This document shows positions 46,745 to 57,734 of a stretch of DNA of 64,000 nt, in pieces (positions within the stretch are counted from its first letter, which is position 1; every line of letters begins with the position of its first letter). Source of the stretch: Nephrocerus scutellatus (lineage: Eukaryota; Arthropoda; Insecta; Diptera; Pipunculidae); assembly GCA_947095585.1 (NCBI GenBank), contig OX352761.1, positions 92,259,833 to 92,323,832 on the forward strand, in the 5' to 3' direction. A model generated the notes under the pieces. The model had not been told where the DNA came from. It ran no database searches and saw nothing but the letters and a program-made list of their open reading frames with translations. Both the position numbers and the translations under genes were made by a program.

Positions 46745-47024
46745 TTCTTTTATTCAACCCGAGCAAGTAAAGTTACCCGGAGTACACCGAGCGAGTGTTG
46801 CACGGCGTAAAAATGTTCGGTGTGTACACTGGGTAACTTTACTCCCTCTTACTCTGCCTTACACTGATATTCATTTCAGAGTTTAAAATAGGAAACTGTG
46901 TATACACCGTGTCGTGCTCGGTTCATTCAAAAAACACAGAGTATAGAGTAAAATTACCCCGGTTGAATAAAAAAACACAGTGTAAAATTTTACGTACACT
47001 GCTCGCTCGGGTTGAATAAAAGAA
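46745..47024. mobile_element. MITE upstream of PGS1
   Basis: 280 bp with inverted ends TTCTTTTATTCAACCCGAGC (46745-46764) and the complement at 47005-47024, near perfect over about 20 bp. Secondary internal repeats of GGTTGAATAAA and TACACTG are present. It ends 300 bp before the PGS1 start codon. Confidence 0.7.
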
Positions 47025-47324
47025 AAGCCCTTTGTAGACTTTTCAACACAACTTTCAAAACTATCTAGTCTCAACCAGCCATAAAAATCTAGTATTATTT
47101 CTATTTGACACATTATTTGACATATTTTGACACTTTACAAAAAATTCAATGCCGTTTGCATTGGTACGTCAAAATTAGCGTAAATGCTGAAATTTCAATA
47201 GAAATTATTTTAAATATAGTAAATAAGAAAATATGAGAAATAAAATCGTGTAAAACCCTTGAAAAAGATATACAACTTGTGTCACAGCATTAAAACCTTA
47301 TTTAAGAACACTGTAGCAACAGAA

Positions 47325-48972
47325 ATGTTTCGTCGTTTTTTTACGCATATTGTGGATCAACAAATCTCCGGCACATCGCCCGACATAATTCTGAATTCTC
47401 CGAAAATCGCTACAACTTTCACAAATCCTACCTTAGATAGTTTGTCATGGCTTTACTCTGCTTCACCATGCTTCCCTTTAAAAGGAGATCAGATTAAAAT
47501 TATCCACGAACCAATCAAGTTCTATGAAACTTTAGTCCAAAAAAGTGCAGATGCTAAGAACCGCATTGTCCTTGCAAGCCTTTATCTTGGAACTGGGCTT
47601 ATGGAGGCAGCATTCGTGCAGACTATCAAGAAAAATCTACAAAGCAATGACAACCTTAAAGTGAACGTATTGTTGGACTTTACGCGTGGTACTAGAGGTG
47701 AGACTAATTCTAAAACAATGCTTCTGTCGCTGTTGCAAGAATTCGAAGATAACGTCTCGTTATCGTTGTACCATACGCCGGACTTGCGTGGCATGACTAA
47801 ACGATTCGCACCTCCTAGATGGAATGAACTCCTTGGGTTACAACATATGAAAGTCTATTTGTTTGATAACTCGGTTGTTATTAGTGGAGCAAATCTCTCA
47901 AACGATTACTTTACAAATCGACAAGATCGTTACATACTTATTGAGGATAAGAATCTTGCAGACTTCTATGCTGAATTTATATCAAGAGTTCAAGAATTTA
48001 GTTTGTCGGTTCAGAAAAATGCAGAGATATGCCTGCACAAAGATTGGAAAATTTTGCCTTATGAGGGAATTAAAGAAGATTTTACAGTTATGGCTAAGCA
48101 AAGAATAACCGAATTCTTTCGGGATATCTTTCAACAACAGCAGACAGTGGTGGAAAAAGGAAAAGGAATGCAAACATGTATTATATTTTTGGCACATACC
48201 TAATAAAAAATTTCGTGTATTTATAGAAGCTGATACCTGGATATTTCCACTTATTGAAATGGGTCAAATCGGAATTCATCATGACAGTGTTATAACAAAA
48301 CAAATGTTATCCACTTCAATCAGTGGGTCTAGACTAAAGTTAGCAACTGGCTATTTCAACTTAACACAGGATTATATGGATACTATAACAAATAATTGCA
48401 CAGCTCAATGTAGTATATTAATGGCCCATCCAAATGTTAGTTTGGGTTGTTTTTTGATCATAAAAAGTATACCCTATATTTTATGAATTTTAGGCAAATG
48501 GGTTTCAAGGAGCAAGTGGTCCTGCTGGTGGTATTCCAGCAGCATATTCTCTTATAGCCAGGAACTTTTATGAAAAATTAATAAGCGCGCAGCAGGATCA
48601 TCGCGTTAATTTTTTCGAATACGAAAGAAAAGGCTGGAGCTACCATGCCAAAGGATTGTGGCAAGAATGCACGAAAGATATTTAATTTAAATTGTCTATT
48701 TTTATAAATATTTTTTTAGGTATTATTTACCAGATACGAGTCTACCGAGTCTTACGTTAATTGGTTCATCAAATTTTGGCGAACGTTCTGTAAATCGTGA
48801 TTTAGAAACTCAAATCTGTCTTGTTACAACGAATAAACTGCTACAACAGAGATTACAGGAAGAAGCTGATCATTTGTATGGTTTCAGTTCTACCGCTGAA
48901 GCTGAAATTAAGACTCGGCCTATTCCACGATGGGTACAAGCAGTAGTTAAAATATTTAGGAATTTTTTCTAA
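47325..48972 (+). CDS. PGS1: phosphatidylglycerophosphate synthase, mitochondrial (4 exons)
   Basis: CDP-diacylglycerol:glycerol-3-phosphate 3-phosphatidyltransferase of the phospholipase D superfamily. It makes phosphatidylglycerophosphate, the first committed step to cardiolipin, in mitochondria. Exons: 47325-48177, 48230-48435, 48494-48660, 48720-48972, giving 492 codons. The first in-frame ATG gives a basic/hydrophobic N-terminus (MFRRFFTHIVDQ) fitting a mitochondrial presequence. The first HxK motif (QHMKVYLFD, His174) is followed by ISGANLSNDYFTNRQDRY. The second (WSYHAKGLW, His404) spans the exon 3/4 junction and is followed by LTLIGSSNFGERSVNRDLE. Intron 3 begins GC (TG|GCAAGA) and ends TTTAG, a GC-AG intron, which restores KGLWYYLP. 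The intron 1 acceptor at AAG (48228-48229) is chosen because the nearer AG would create a stop. Length matches the family. Confidence 0.92.
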
Positions 48973-50229
48973 ATTTTAACGAAGAAGTTGCTAATTTTTG
49001 ATGGCAAAAACTTCAAATGCATGCACAGACAAAACGAACAGACAATATCTTCAAGTAACCGTTGGAATCATTTTATTTGTTGATTCTTCATACGCGTAAA
49101 TACCTCAATGTTATACAAATTAATAAATGTGTTCCCAATCGTAATTGGCACATTACATGGTAATTAATAATATCATTACTTTGAGATAGTAACATAACTA
49201 ATAATTGTAAAAGTCGGAGTAATGAATAATGATGCTTGAGAAATGATGTGAAACAAGATTTTCTGGTTTCGTTCATCATTACTAAAAATGACATTATTAA
49301 TGACCGTGTAATGTGCCTTTAAAAGATGAAAGTGTTTAAAAAGCTTGGTTTAAAATTTTTATTTTCTAATGGGATAAAATTCAATTAAAACCCAAAACAA
49401 ACTGATTTTAATAATCTAGTTTTCCCATAAGTTGGAACTGAAGCTAAAACCAATCGTTGTTTGGTGTATTCATGCTTGTTACCATATTTTCGAAGTATTC
49501 GTGTATTTGAGAATAATTTCTGCGAAACGAACTCTTGTAATATATCAAGAAAGTATACAGTAAACAGTCAAAAAGAAATCTGAAGGCCGATTTTGGTCGT
49601 TAAAGGAGGATACCCTCATTAGTGTGAAACGTATAACGTTTACTCACGTGCACGTGAATTGTAAAACGTCTCTTAAATGTTAAAATGGTTGGTAATCAAC
49701 TCTTGTAGACTACCCCCATGGTCGTGACCAGTGCTGCTTGTTCTACTGCAATTGCAGTATTATACTTCTTTTTCATCATTGCTATACTGCCCAAGGTATA
49801 ATTATACTAATTTTATGAAGTAATTTAAAATCGAAATGTTCTCAGATTAATTTAATTTCTTCACGAAAAAGTGTTTACATTTATATTTTAATAACTCAGT
49901 CAACTGGCATCATCCACCTAATATTTTCTGTGTTCAATATTATAATCTTAAAAATATTATAAAAAGATTGTATAAAAGGTTAATATCGCCACATTTACAA
50001 ACGGATATCAATGAGATTTTCAATGTATATTATTGGCAGGTAGCTGAAGATTATAGGGTATAGTACACCACCACTCACCCTATTTTAACAGACACATTTA
50101 CAAACCAAGTTTCAATTTAAATTATTTGCATGTAGGGTAAGGTTATAGGCTATAGTAGAACCCACTCCGGGTATTCAAGTGTGCTGGTAGCGATGCGACC
50201 GGAAACAGCTTAAATCACAGAAATATTGA
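48973..50229. other. intergenic; contains a dispersed repeat also found at 61390
   Basis: No gene is seen. The stretch 49720-49875 (GTGACCAGTGCTGCT, ACTAATTTTATGAAGTAATT, TTAATTTAATTTCTTCRCGAA) also occurs at 61390-61555 in the same orientation, so it is a dispersed repeat of unknown class. Confidence 0.5.
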
Positions 50230-51360
50230 AAACTTATTTTCAATGCCAATGTTGTGTAGCCTAAAGCTCGCGAAAAAGGCTTGTCGCAAGCCGGAGAATA
50301 TTGCGGCTGTGGCCAATAGTGTGGGACAGAATCCATCGACCTCAACTCGACGTCAATCGCAGCAACTGGCCATTAGTTGTACCAGACTGAGCAGAATACT
50401 GCACTGCACCGATTATTCCCCTACAAGGTCCAGATTACTCAGGATTTAAAAAGCAAATGACCATCGGCTTCGATATCAGTTCTTTGCGTGGGCCATAGAC
50501 CAGCTTGGTAATACAAATAATAATTAATCGGAAAGCGATTTTGGTCGAAAAATCATATTTTCAGACGAAGTGCATTTCCATCTGGGGGCTATGTAAACAA
50601 GCAGAACTACCAGATGTTGGCTTGGGATTAGCCACACGTAATCGTAGAGAAGCCTCCACCAAGAGCGACAGTTTCGTTTTTATTTTGGAGTGGTGGCCCA
50701 TTTTTCTTCGAAAACGATGCTGGAAACGTTGTTACGGTCAATGGCGACCGTTACAGAGCCAGCTGACTAACTTTTTATGGGTTATGGCCTCAAATCGACG
50801 CCATGAATGTGGACGACCTTTCGTTTCAAGAAGATTGCGCCACATGCCATACAAGTGTGGCGTTTCCAACAAGCAAAAAAATAAGCAAACCTTAGGTGTC
50901 GAAACATCGTCAGCATCATTTACTTATTCGGTGATTGACAAAACTTTTCTTTCTTATCTATTGTAATTTTTACGCAGTAATTTGTTTTTAATAAAATTCA
51001 TAATTAGAGTAATATTAACTCCGTGTGTGTGTTTTTAATTAATCAATAGTAAACAACAGCTATACAAGCCGAATGACAATCGATCTCTTGCGCGCCAAAT
51101 TTGGCAACCGTTTTGGTGATGTCAATTGTCTGCGAGGAGCTGCGATTTGCCGCCGATGGACGTTTTTCTATGTGGTGCCGTTAAGGATAGATGTAAGGCG
51201 GATAATCCAGAGACAATTACAGCTTTAAAACAGAACGTTGCGACTGCTATTCGCGAAATAGGCGCCGAAATGATCGAAAAAGTTCTTGAAAACTGCACCA
51301 ATAAAATGGCTTACTTTAAGGCGAGCAGAGGGAGCTACTCAGCCACATGAATGAAATTGT
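50230..51360 (+). pseudogene. decayed mariner-like transposase gene
   Basis: Pieces of one transposase lie in order on the + strand with frameshifts: the helix-turn-helix region KPENIAAVANSVGQNPSTST and LAISCTRLSRILH (50290-50405); a DDE-region stretch around 50555-50800 with SFLFWSGGPFFFENDAGNVV and TVNGDRY; IDAMNVDDLSFQEDCATCHT near 50795-50850; and at 51126-51350 the C-terminal segment RSCDLPPMDVFLCGAVKD with NPETITALKQNVATAIREIG. The catalytic Asp pattern is damaged. About 190 bp of unrelated sequence (50880-51070) interrupts the last two pieces. Confidence 0.7.
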
Positions 51361-51715
51361 TTTTCAATCCTAAATCGGAGACTCTTACAATCACAATAAA
51401 AAATTTCATAAACAATATTGATGTATACTCATTTTAAAGTGTTTTTCAAACAAACGGCGAATATACGGTATAGCTATTAACGGAATTTTCACCATCTGCC
51501 ACGCCTCCTACCTAGGGTGTCCATATTTGTGTTGAGAAAAAACAGGACATATTAAAAAAAAAAAAAATAATAATTTCCCCTTCGAAATACCCGCAAACGG
51601 TATTTCCTTTATCAAAAAAAAAAACCGTTGTTCATTCGTTTCACTCATATAATTTTTCTGTGTCTGCAACACCGCGGAAATTCATTCATTATATTATATT
51701 ATTTATATCATATAT
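51361..51715. other. intergenic, AT-rich, no gene seen
   Basis: Non-coding. Has an A-rich run near 51552 and an ATATTATATTATTTATA stretch immediately outside the gypsy LTR. Confidence 0.4.
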
Positions 51716-51981
51716 TGTAACGAGGTTTTTCCCAGCCGGGGTAAAACTCAGTGTGACCAGGGTTCCTTCTATTAGTGTCGTTACAATAAAAAGAATTTGT
51801 TTTTAGTTGGGAATGGAACTCAATCGTTCTTTATTTGTTCTTCGCTTAATCTGTACACTTAAAATTATCGTTTGTTTAAAGCTATATATTATTTTACACT
51901 ATTAGTTTCAATTATGATTAAAGGAGAACGACGTATCTCCAGGAGGGATGATAGTCTGTTCTCGCGTAGAGCGTGGATGTT

Positions 51982-52440
51982 AAGGCAAGGACTTCGCTCT
52001 TGAACCTCCAATCGTGTGGATAATGTCTAGCGTAAGGCGTGGGCGTGAAGGCAAGGACTTCGCTCTTGAACCTCCAATCTAGCGTAAAGCGTGGATAATG
52101 TCTAGCGTAAAGCGTGGGCGTGAAGGCAAGGACTTCGCTCTTGAACATCCAATCTAGTGTAAAGCGTGGATAATTTCTAGCGTAAAGCGTGGGCGTGAAG
52201 GCAAGGACTTCGCTCTTGAACCTCCAATCTAGCGTAAAGCGTGGATAATGTCTAGCGTAAAGCGTGTGCGTGAAGGCAAGGACTTCGCTCTTGAACCTCC
52301 AATCTAGCGTAAAGCGTGGATAATGTCTAGCGTAAAGCGTGTGCGTGAAGGCAAGGACTTCGCTCTTGAACCTCCAATCGTTAGGATAATTACTGGCGTA
52401 AAGTGTGAATGAAGGCAAGGACTTCGCTCTTGAACCATTC
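51982..52440. repeat. 75-bp tandem repeat array inside the LTR
   Basis: AAGGCAAGGACTTCGCTCTT recurs seven times, at about 51982, 52048, 52122, 52198, 52272, 52348 and 52412. The intervening sequence is AGCGTAAAGCGTG-like. Because 75 is a multiple of three, the - strand stays open as a 25-residue repeat; no protein function is claimed. Confidence 0.85.
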
Positions 52441-52509
52441 ACTCTGACTTGTTGCCGGGAAGGAAAAAAGGCCGTTTGTTAGGACTGCTGGCCTTTTATA
52501 GTCCTCCAT

Positions 52510-52830
52510 CGGGTGTAGAAATCCCGTTGTTGCAACGATGAGGAAATCCGCTAACTCGCCTGTTGTTGTTGTTTCCTTTGGTGTGATATGGTTGTTGTTG
52601 TTTGGCCCGGCCGGTCGGTATTGCTGCGCTCTATGGTTTGCTGGTTCCTGATCCCGTTGGTGCAACGTTAGGGAAATCCGCTAAATCGCATGATCGGTGG
52701 GACTTGGTAGTGTTGTTGTTGCCTCTTTGCTGTTTGTTGATTCCAGATCCCGTTTATGCAACGATAGGGGAATCCGCTAAGCCGCATGGTCGGTGTTGTG
52801 TTGTTGTTGTTTTGGTTCCTTTGTTGTTTG
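52510..52830. repeat. imperfect ~100-bp repeats with GTT runs, inside the LTR
   Basis: Three units start ATCCCGTTGTTGCAACGATG, ATCCCGTTGGTGCAACGTTA and ATCCCGTTTATGCAACGATA, each followed by GGAAATCCGCTAA-like sequence and a GTTGTTGTT stretch. Non-coding. Confidence 0.7.
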
Positions 52831-53513
52831 TTGGTTTACCTTAAAAAATGCGTGCTGTCGTACATTGCATGTGTTTTGTTGTTGCTTTTCTAACAACGCT
52901 GCAGACTTCTGTATGTATGCCGCGTTGTGTGTTGTTGTTTTCTTTCTTCTTCTAATTGTCCGCTATCATGTTTTGCATGTTGTTTGTTGTTGCTTTCTTC
53001 GTGGGTCTGCGCCGTCTTACACTGCATGCTTGTTGTTGTTGTCCCCCTCGACTTGTCTGATGCTAAAGGTATGCATGTTGTTTTTGTTTTCTCCAATGAT
53101 GCTGTGTGCTTCTGCATGTATGTGGGTGCGTTTACTCATTAGTCATGATCGGGGTATCCCTAGTCTGTGTGGTCTCGTGCTATATGTGTGTCGTCATTCT
53201 CTCACTCAGCTGCTTGATGATGGCGTGTATTGGTTGTGCGTGGTGAATTTACGCGTTGTGAGAGGAACGAAAGAAGAAAATATAGAGAACCTGTGTACCA
53301 TTAGCCGAGAGTATTTTCGGCGAGTAATTTACCACTTAAAAGAGTGGGAAACATGTTGCTAGGTTTAAGAACATTATGGTAAACGTTTTCTTTCTAATAG
53401 GTATGCGAGTTTTATTTAATTAAAAAAAGTGTTGTGTACAAAATAATGGTTGCGTACCAAAATAATGTGTGGACAAATTTGTTAAATTGTGTGTGGCAAA
53501 TTTTCTCTTCACA

Positions 53514-53525
53514 CCTCCCCCTTAC
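53514..53525 (-). other. polypurine tract of the gypsy element
   Basis: GTAAGGGGGAGG on the - strand, directly next to the LTR start TGTGAAGAG. This is the expected plus-strand primer site of an LTR retrotransposon. Confidence 0.55.
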
Positions 53526-53698
53526 TTCGACGGATGCTGATCTTTCCCTTCCTGGTGACTAGAACTCCAAATCGGGTCTAGTCCTGCACATGGAAGAAAT
53601 GTATCCTTCGCAGCTCTCCCGTTTGTACTCTCGCCTTGGCCGTATCTATCTTGGCCTGGAGTTCGTGGGATACGGTTTCGGCGTTCCTCCATTGTGCG

Positions 53699-54865
53699 CT
53701 ATGTCACTCCCTGTGAGTGACAGGACGTCTTCCTGCCGTCGGGTCGTCGCGGTTTTTGGTGGGTCATTCCTGTCTGGTCCGGGTTCGAGGAGGCCTGTTG
53801 TCGGGGTGGAACTTCTTTCCTTCGTTTTGTTGTTGTGGCTGCCACTGCTACTGCTGCTGCTACTACGGTTGCTGCTGCTGCTCCCACTACTGCTGCTGCT
53901 ACGGGTGCTGCTGCTGCTACTGCTATCGTGTCTTCTGCGGCTCCGGTGGCGAGTGCGGCGCGGGGTTCTTGGCCTGTTGCGGTTAACTCTTTCTCGGATA
54001 TGTTACAGCCTATTTCGTAATCGCCTAGTCCGAGATCTGGGAACTTGATTGCTGGGTCGGCGCCGCTGGCGCTGTCCAGCGACATCCTCTGGCCTGGCGA
54101 GTCGGGTCCTGACAGTCCCCAGGTGAGGAATTTCTCCACTGCTTCCAGTAAAAATGCGCCATAATCCACCCTATTTCGCTGTTGTGGCATCTCCATGTGT
54201 CGGCTTGGGTATGAGTCCGGAACTCTGCCCACATCCAGTGATGTCCCTTTGATATGTGCTGTTGCACGACGTAGCCGCGAATTATCTGAATGGCCTCATT
54301 CCTCGGTGTTTTGGCCCACGAGTCGTACACATCAATGGTGGCACGGTGAGGTCTCCCCGGGTTGGTAACCACCACGAGGTACCAATGGTTGCCGTCGCAA
54401 ATGGGCACTAAAACCAGATCTTTCCTGATGAGGTCCTTGTGCCGGTCCCACCTGCTCACTAATGCGTGCCGCCTAATGGACGTTGATTTGGGGCTCTCCT
54501 GCTGCTCTGGTTGATATTGCTGCATCCGTGAGAAGAGGAATGTGCTGCAGATCTTGATTCTCTCGCGGTTGCTTTCCTCCATCCTTCTCTCTAACCACCT
54601 GAGTCCGACCCCCACCAGAACGTCGTTGAAGTATATCCCTTCCTTTAGTCGGCAGTAGTCGGCCATTCGCACATCGATGCCGCCTGGCCCTGGAGGAAAA
54701 CTTCCGATCACCTGGTTTAACTCGCCGTCTTCGGATGCGTGGATCGTCTCTGTGTATGCGCCGTATGGTTTCGTTGGCTATCTGTAGTGTCCTCTTGGTA
54801 TTCATCTTGTTAATCTTTGTTGGTTTTGATTTTGTTTCCGATGTCTGGATATACTCAGTAACCAC
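53699..54865 (-). pseudogene. Ulp1/SENP-like (C48) cysteine-protease ORF in a gypsy element
   Basis: A deSUMOylase-type protease domain encoded between integrase and the 3' LTR, where env would be. Read in order on the - strand with two frame shifts (near 54720 and between 54175 and 54250): RMADYCRLKEGIYFND and VGVGLRWLE (N-lobe), ERIKICSTFLFSRM, RRHALVSRWDRHKDLIRKD, then LVLVPICDGNHWYLVVV with the catalytic His, and TIDVYDSWAKT with the catalytic Asp. The last active-site block is MPQQRNRVDYGAFLLEAVEK: the oxyanion Gln is kept, but the catalytic Cys of the usual DCG motif is Tyr (TAT at 54163-54161). The C-terminal tail is Ala-rich from a (CTG)n-like run. The WDRHKDL/KDLVLVP pattern recalls SENP6/7. 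The nucleophile change and frame shifts make this copy inactive as a protease; other copies may be intact. Confidence 0.75.
53826..53935. repeat. CTG/CTA trinucleotide-rich run
   Basis: Degenerate (CTG)n and (CTA)n repeats. They encode an Ala/Val-rich tail on the - strand of the protease ORF and Leu-rich or Cys-rich frames on the + strand, which are not considered genes. Confidence 0.7.
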
Positions 54866-55037
54866 TTGAGACTAATTTTGACTTGTTGTGTGCACTTGAA
54901 ACGAAAACAAGTTGTGGGACCTGTATTCCGTTGTTTTCTTCTTCTGGTGTAGTCGTTGTTGTTTCAGTATTTGGGTGTCGTGGTGTTACTTTGGATGTGT
55001 TGTCTTTTTTTTTTTCCTTTTCCCGAGTTGACATCAT
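54855..55037 (-). other. charged linker between integrase and Ulp1 ORFs
   Basis: A low-complexity, Lys/Thr/Glu-rich frame (MSTREKEKKKDNTSKV, TTTTTPEEENN) between the integrase C-terminus and the protease. It may be the start of the protease ORF or a spacer. Confidence 0.4.
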
Positions 55038-55049
55038 AGTTTCTACAAT

Positions 55050-57731
55050 TTAACTCTTTTGGTTACAGATGAGGTCGTCAGGTGCCGTTTTATGTGTCAG
55101 TGTGTTGCTGACGTATTGCTCTGGATTTCGAGGATGACGCTGTTGTATGTTCGTCATGCATCTGACTTCTCTCTCCCGCTTGTGCTCTTTGGTGTGGTCG
55201 TCTTGAGGTTTGTTGCTGAGTGTTTTGTCTTGTGGGTTTTTTAATGGAACGGTGTTCTCATGGTTCCTCGTCCCAGACCGCCAGTTGCGCGGGTGATTAT
55301 GCCATCCGTGTTGATGTTTGCTGTCGTGTTGTATCACTGTAGGCTCGTGAGAGTGTTTTGTGTGGGGTTTTGTTGTTGCGATGCGGTTTGTCTTCTCTGG
55401 TTCGGGTGGGGAGTTTCCGTGGAGGTCTTTCAACTCATTGACGTGGGCTGTGCGCTCCTTATTTTGTCCCTGTTTTCTTAGCCTTACGATGACAGGTGAG
55501 ACGAAGCTCATCACTAAGTATGGTCCGTCGTATCGTAGTGCTAGTTTACTGGCGAACCCTTCCACTGCTTTCGATAGGTGATGCTGTTTGACCAGTACCA
55601 GCTTCCCGATCTCTGGCTTCCAGGGACGTCGTCTGAGGTTGTAGTGGCGGACTTGGTCCTTCGCAGCTCGTTCTAAGTTCCGTCGTACGATCTCGAAGAT
55701 CTCTTTCATCTGGGCCTCTCGGTCCTCGGGTTTTTTACCTTGTGTACCTGTCCCAGGAGTGATCTCGTCGTACAGTGTGTTTGGGAGGCGGGGTTCTCGG
55801 CCTTGTGTCAGGAATGCCGGGCTGTATCCTGTTGAGTCCTGTACGCTCGAATTTATTGCTAGCATAACTTCGGGCAGCTTCTCGTCCCAAGTGCGTTGTT
55901 GTGCTCCCGCTAGTTGTGCAATTATTGTTTTCGCGATGCGGTTGACCCTTTCAGTAGGATTCTCTTGGGGGGTGTATGGCGCTGTGAATTGCTGGCGTAT
56001 GCCCATGGTCTCCAAGAATCGACGAAATGCTCTGCTACTGAATTGCGCCCCGTTGTCTGTTATCAGGATCTTGGGTACGCCGTATCGGGCCAGTATACGT
56101 TAGCGAAATGCCCGTTGAACTCCTTCTGTCGTTGCCCTTCGCATTGGGATCAGTTCGAACCATTTCGAAAACCGATCAAAGAAAACCAGTAACATGGTAT
56201 TTCCGTGTTTCGACCTGGGGAGTGGCCCAACGAAGTCACTGCACAATGTGGCCCATGGTTCGTCGGCCACCTGGGTAAGCATTTTTCCTGCTGCTTGCTG
56301 TTGGCTGGGTTTGTAGCACTGACAGCTTTCCCATTTCTTCACATACTGACGAATGTCACGAAACATACCCGGCCAATAGTAGCGACCGCATACTCTCGCC
56401 GTGGTCTTCCGGATTCCCAGGTGCCCTGCTGATGCGCTGTCATGGTTCTCCTGCAGTACCCGACTTCGAAGGTTACTTGGCACACACAGTTTCCATGGTG
56501 TTGAGTCCTCGTCTCCGGCTCGATGCCCTATGTGTCGATACAGCTGTTGGCCTTCGATCACGTAGTCGGGAAATTTGGCTGGGTTCTCCGTGACCTGGTG
56601 GACCTTCTTTTGCAGCCAGTGGCACTTCTGTTGCTCTACGTGTTCCTCGGAGGTTGCCATCAGTGTTTCTTGAGGTTGTCTGGATAGCGCGTCTGCGACG
56701 ACGTTGAGTTTACCACGCCTGTACTGTATGTCGTATGTATACTGCTGTAGTTCCAGCGCCCACCGTGCGATCCGGCCGGAGGGGCTGGATATCGAGTTTA
56801 GCCATTTGAGCGAGAGGTGGTCTGTTATTACTGTAAACCTATACCCTTCGATGTATGCCCGCATCTTCCTTATTCCCCATACGATGGCCAGGCATTCCTT
56901 TTCGGTCGGCGAGTAGTTCTTCTCTGCGGGGCTTAGGTGTCGACTGGCGTACGCTATGACCCGTTCACTGTCGTCTATCTCCTGGGTGGGGACTGCTCCT
57001 AAGCAATAATCGCTAGCATCCGTCTGGAGTGTGAACTTCTTAGAGAAATCGGGGCAGGCCAGGATTGGGGCCTCGGTAAGTTTAACTTTGAGTGCTTCGA
57101 ATACTTGCTGCTGCTCTTCTCCCCACTTCCAGTGCTTCCCTTTCTTGAGGAGTCTCGTCATCGGTCGTGCGGTCTCGGCGAAATCTGGGACAAATCGTCG
57201 GTACCATGAAGCGATGCCCAGGTACCAGCGTACCTCTCGTACATTCCTCGGTGGTTAGAGCTCTTTGATGGCCGCTATTTTGTCGGGGTCAGTGTGTATG
57301 CCTTTGTTACTGACCACGTGTCCCAAGTACCGTATTTCCGTTTTGGAGAACTCACATTTTTTCGGGTTAATTTTTAAGTTAGCCATATGCAATCGCCTGA
57401 ACACCTTGCGCAGATTTTCCATGTGTTCGTCGAACGTTCTCCCTACGACGACTATGTCGTCTAGATATGCAAACGCATGGGGCTACATCTCTGGTGCGAT
57501 GACTCGATCGAGCGCTCGCTGGAAGGTCGCAGGGGCCGAGAGTAGCCCAAACGGCATCACGCGCCATTGGAACAAGCCACGGCCGGGTACCGTGAAGGCG
57601 GTGTACTGCTTACTCCTCTCCTCCATGGGGATTTGCCAATATCCATTTCTCAGGTCCAGACTACTGATGAATTTGGCACCGCGAAGCTTTTCTAGGATGT
57701 GTTGGACGTGATCGACGTGTTTTGCATACAT
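55050..57731 (-). pseudogene. gypsy pol: RT, RNase H and integrase, 5'-truncated
   Basis: The - strand pol of the Ulp1-carrying element. RT starts abruptly inside the domain at KHVDHVQHILEKLRGAKFI, then SSLDLRNGYWQIPM, FQWRVMPFGLLSAPATFQRA and the catalytic AYLDDIVVVGRT. RNase H follows (FTLQTDASDYCLGAVPTQE, RHLSPAEKNYSPTEKECLAI, VITDHLSLKWLNS). Integrase has the HHCC region (NHDSASAGHLGIRKTT, KKWESCQCYK, where the first Cys is Trp), DFVGPLPRSKHGNTMLLVFF with the first Asp, and APYTPQENPTERVNRIAK with the catalytic Glu. In-frame stops lie at 57483-57485, 57255-57257 and 56100-56102, the last near a frame change. gag and protease are missing. The few defects suggest a fairly recent copy. Confidence 0.85.
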
Positions 57732-57734
57732 GTT

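Larger units (their letters stand above)
51716..53513 (-). repeat. long 3' LTR (1.8 kb) of the Ulp1-carrying gypsy element
   Basis: On the - strand it begins TGTGAAGAG right after a purine tract GTAAGGGGGAGG (53525-53514) and ends CTCGTTACA, that is TGT...ACA. Inside are two repeat arrays: about three imperfect 100-bp repeats with GTTGTTGTT runs (52510-52830) and a 75-bp array (51982-52440). A matching 5' LTR was not found, so the right boundary rests on the TGT...ACA ends and the polypurine tract only. Confidence 0.6.

Noticed and set aside
51918..52442. 174-codon - strand frame of 25-residue repeats as a gene
   Set aside because: It lies inside an LTR and stays open because the DNA repeat unit is 75 bp; no start context, domain or homologue was recognised.
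53590..54048. + strand Leu-rich and Cys-rich frames
   Set aside because: They are antisense to the protease ORF and arise from the CTG/CTA trinucleotide run.
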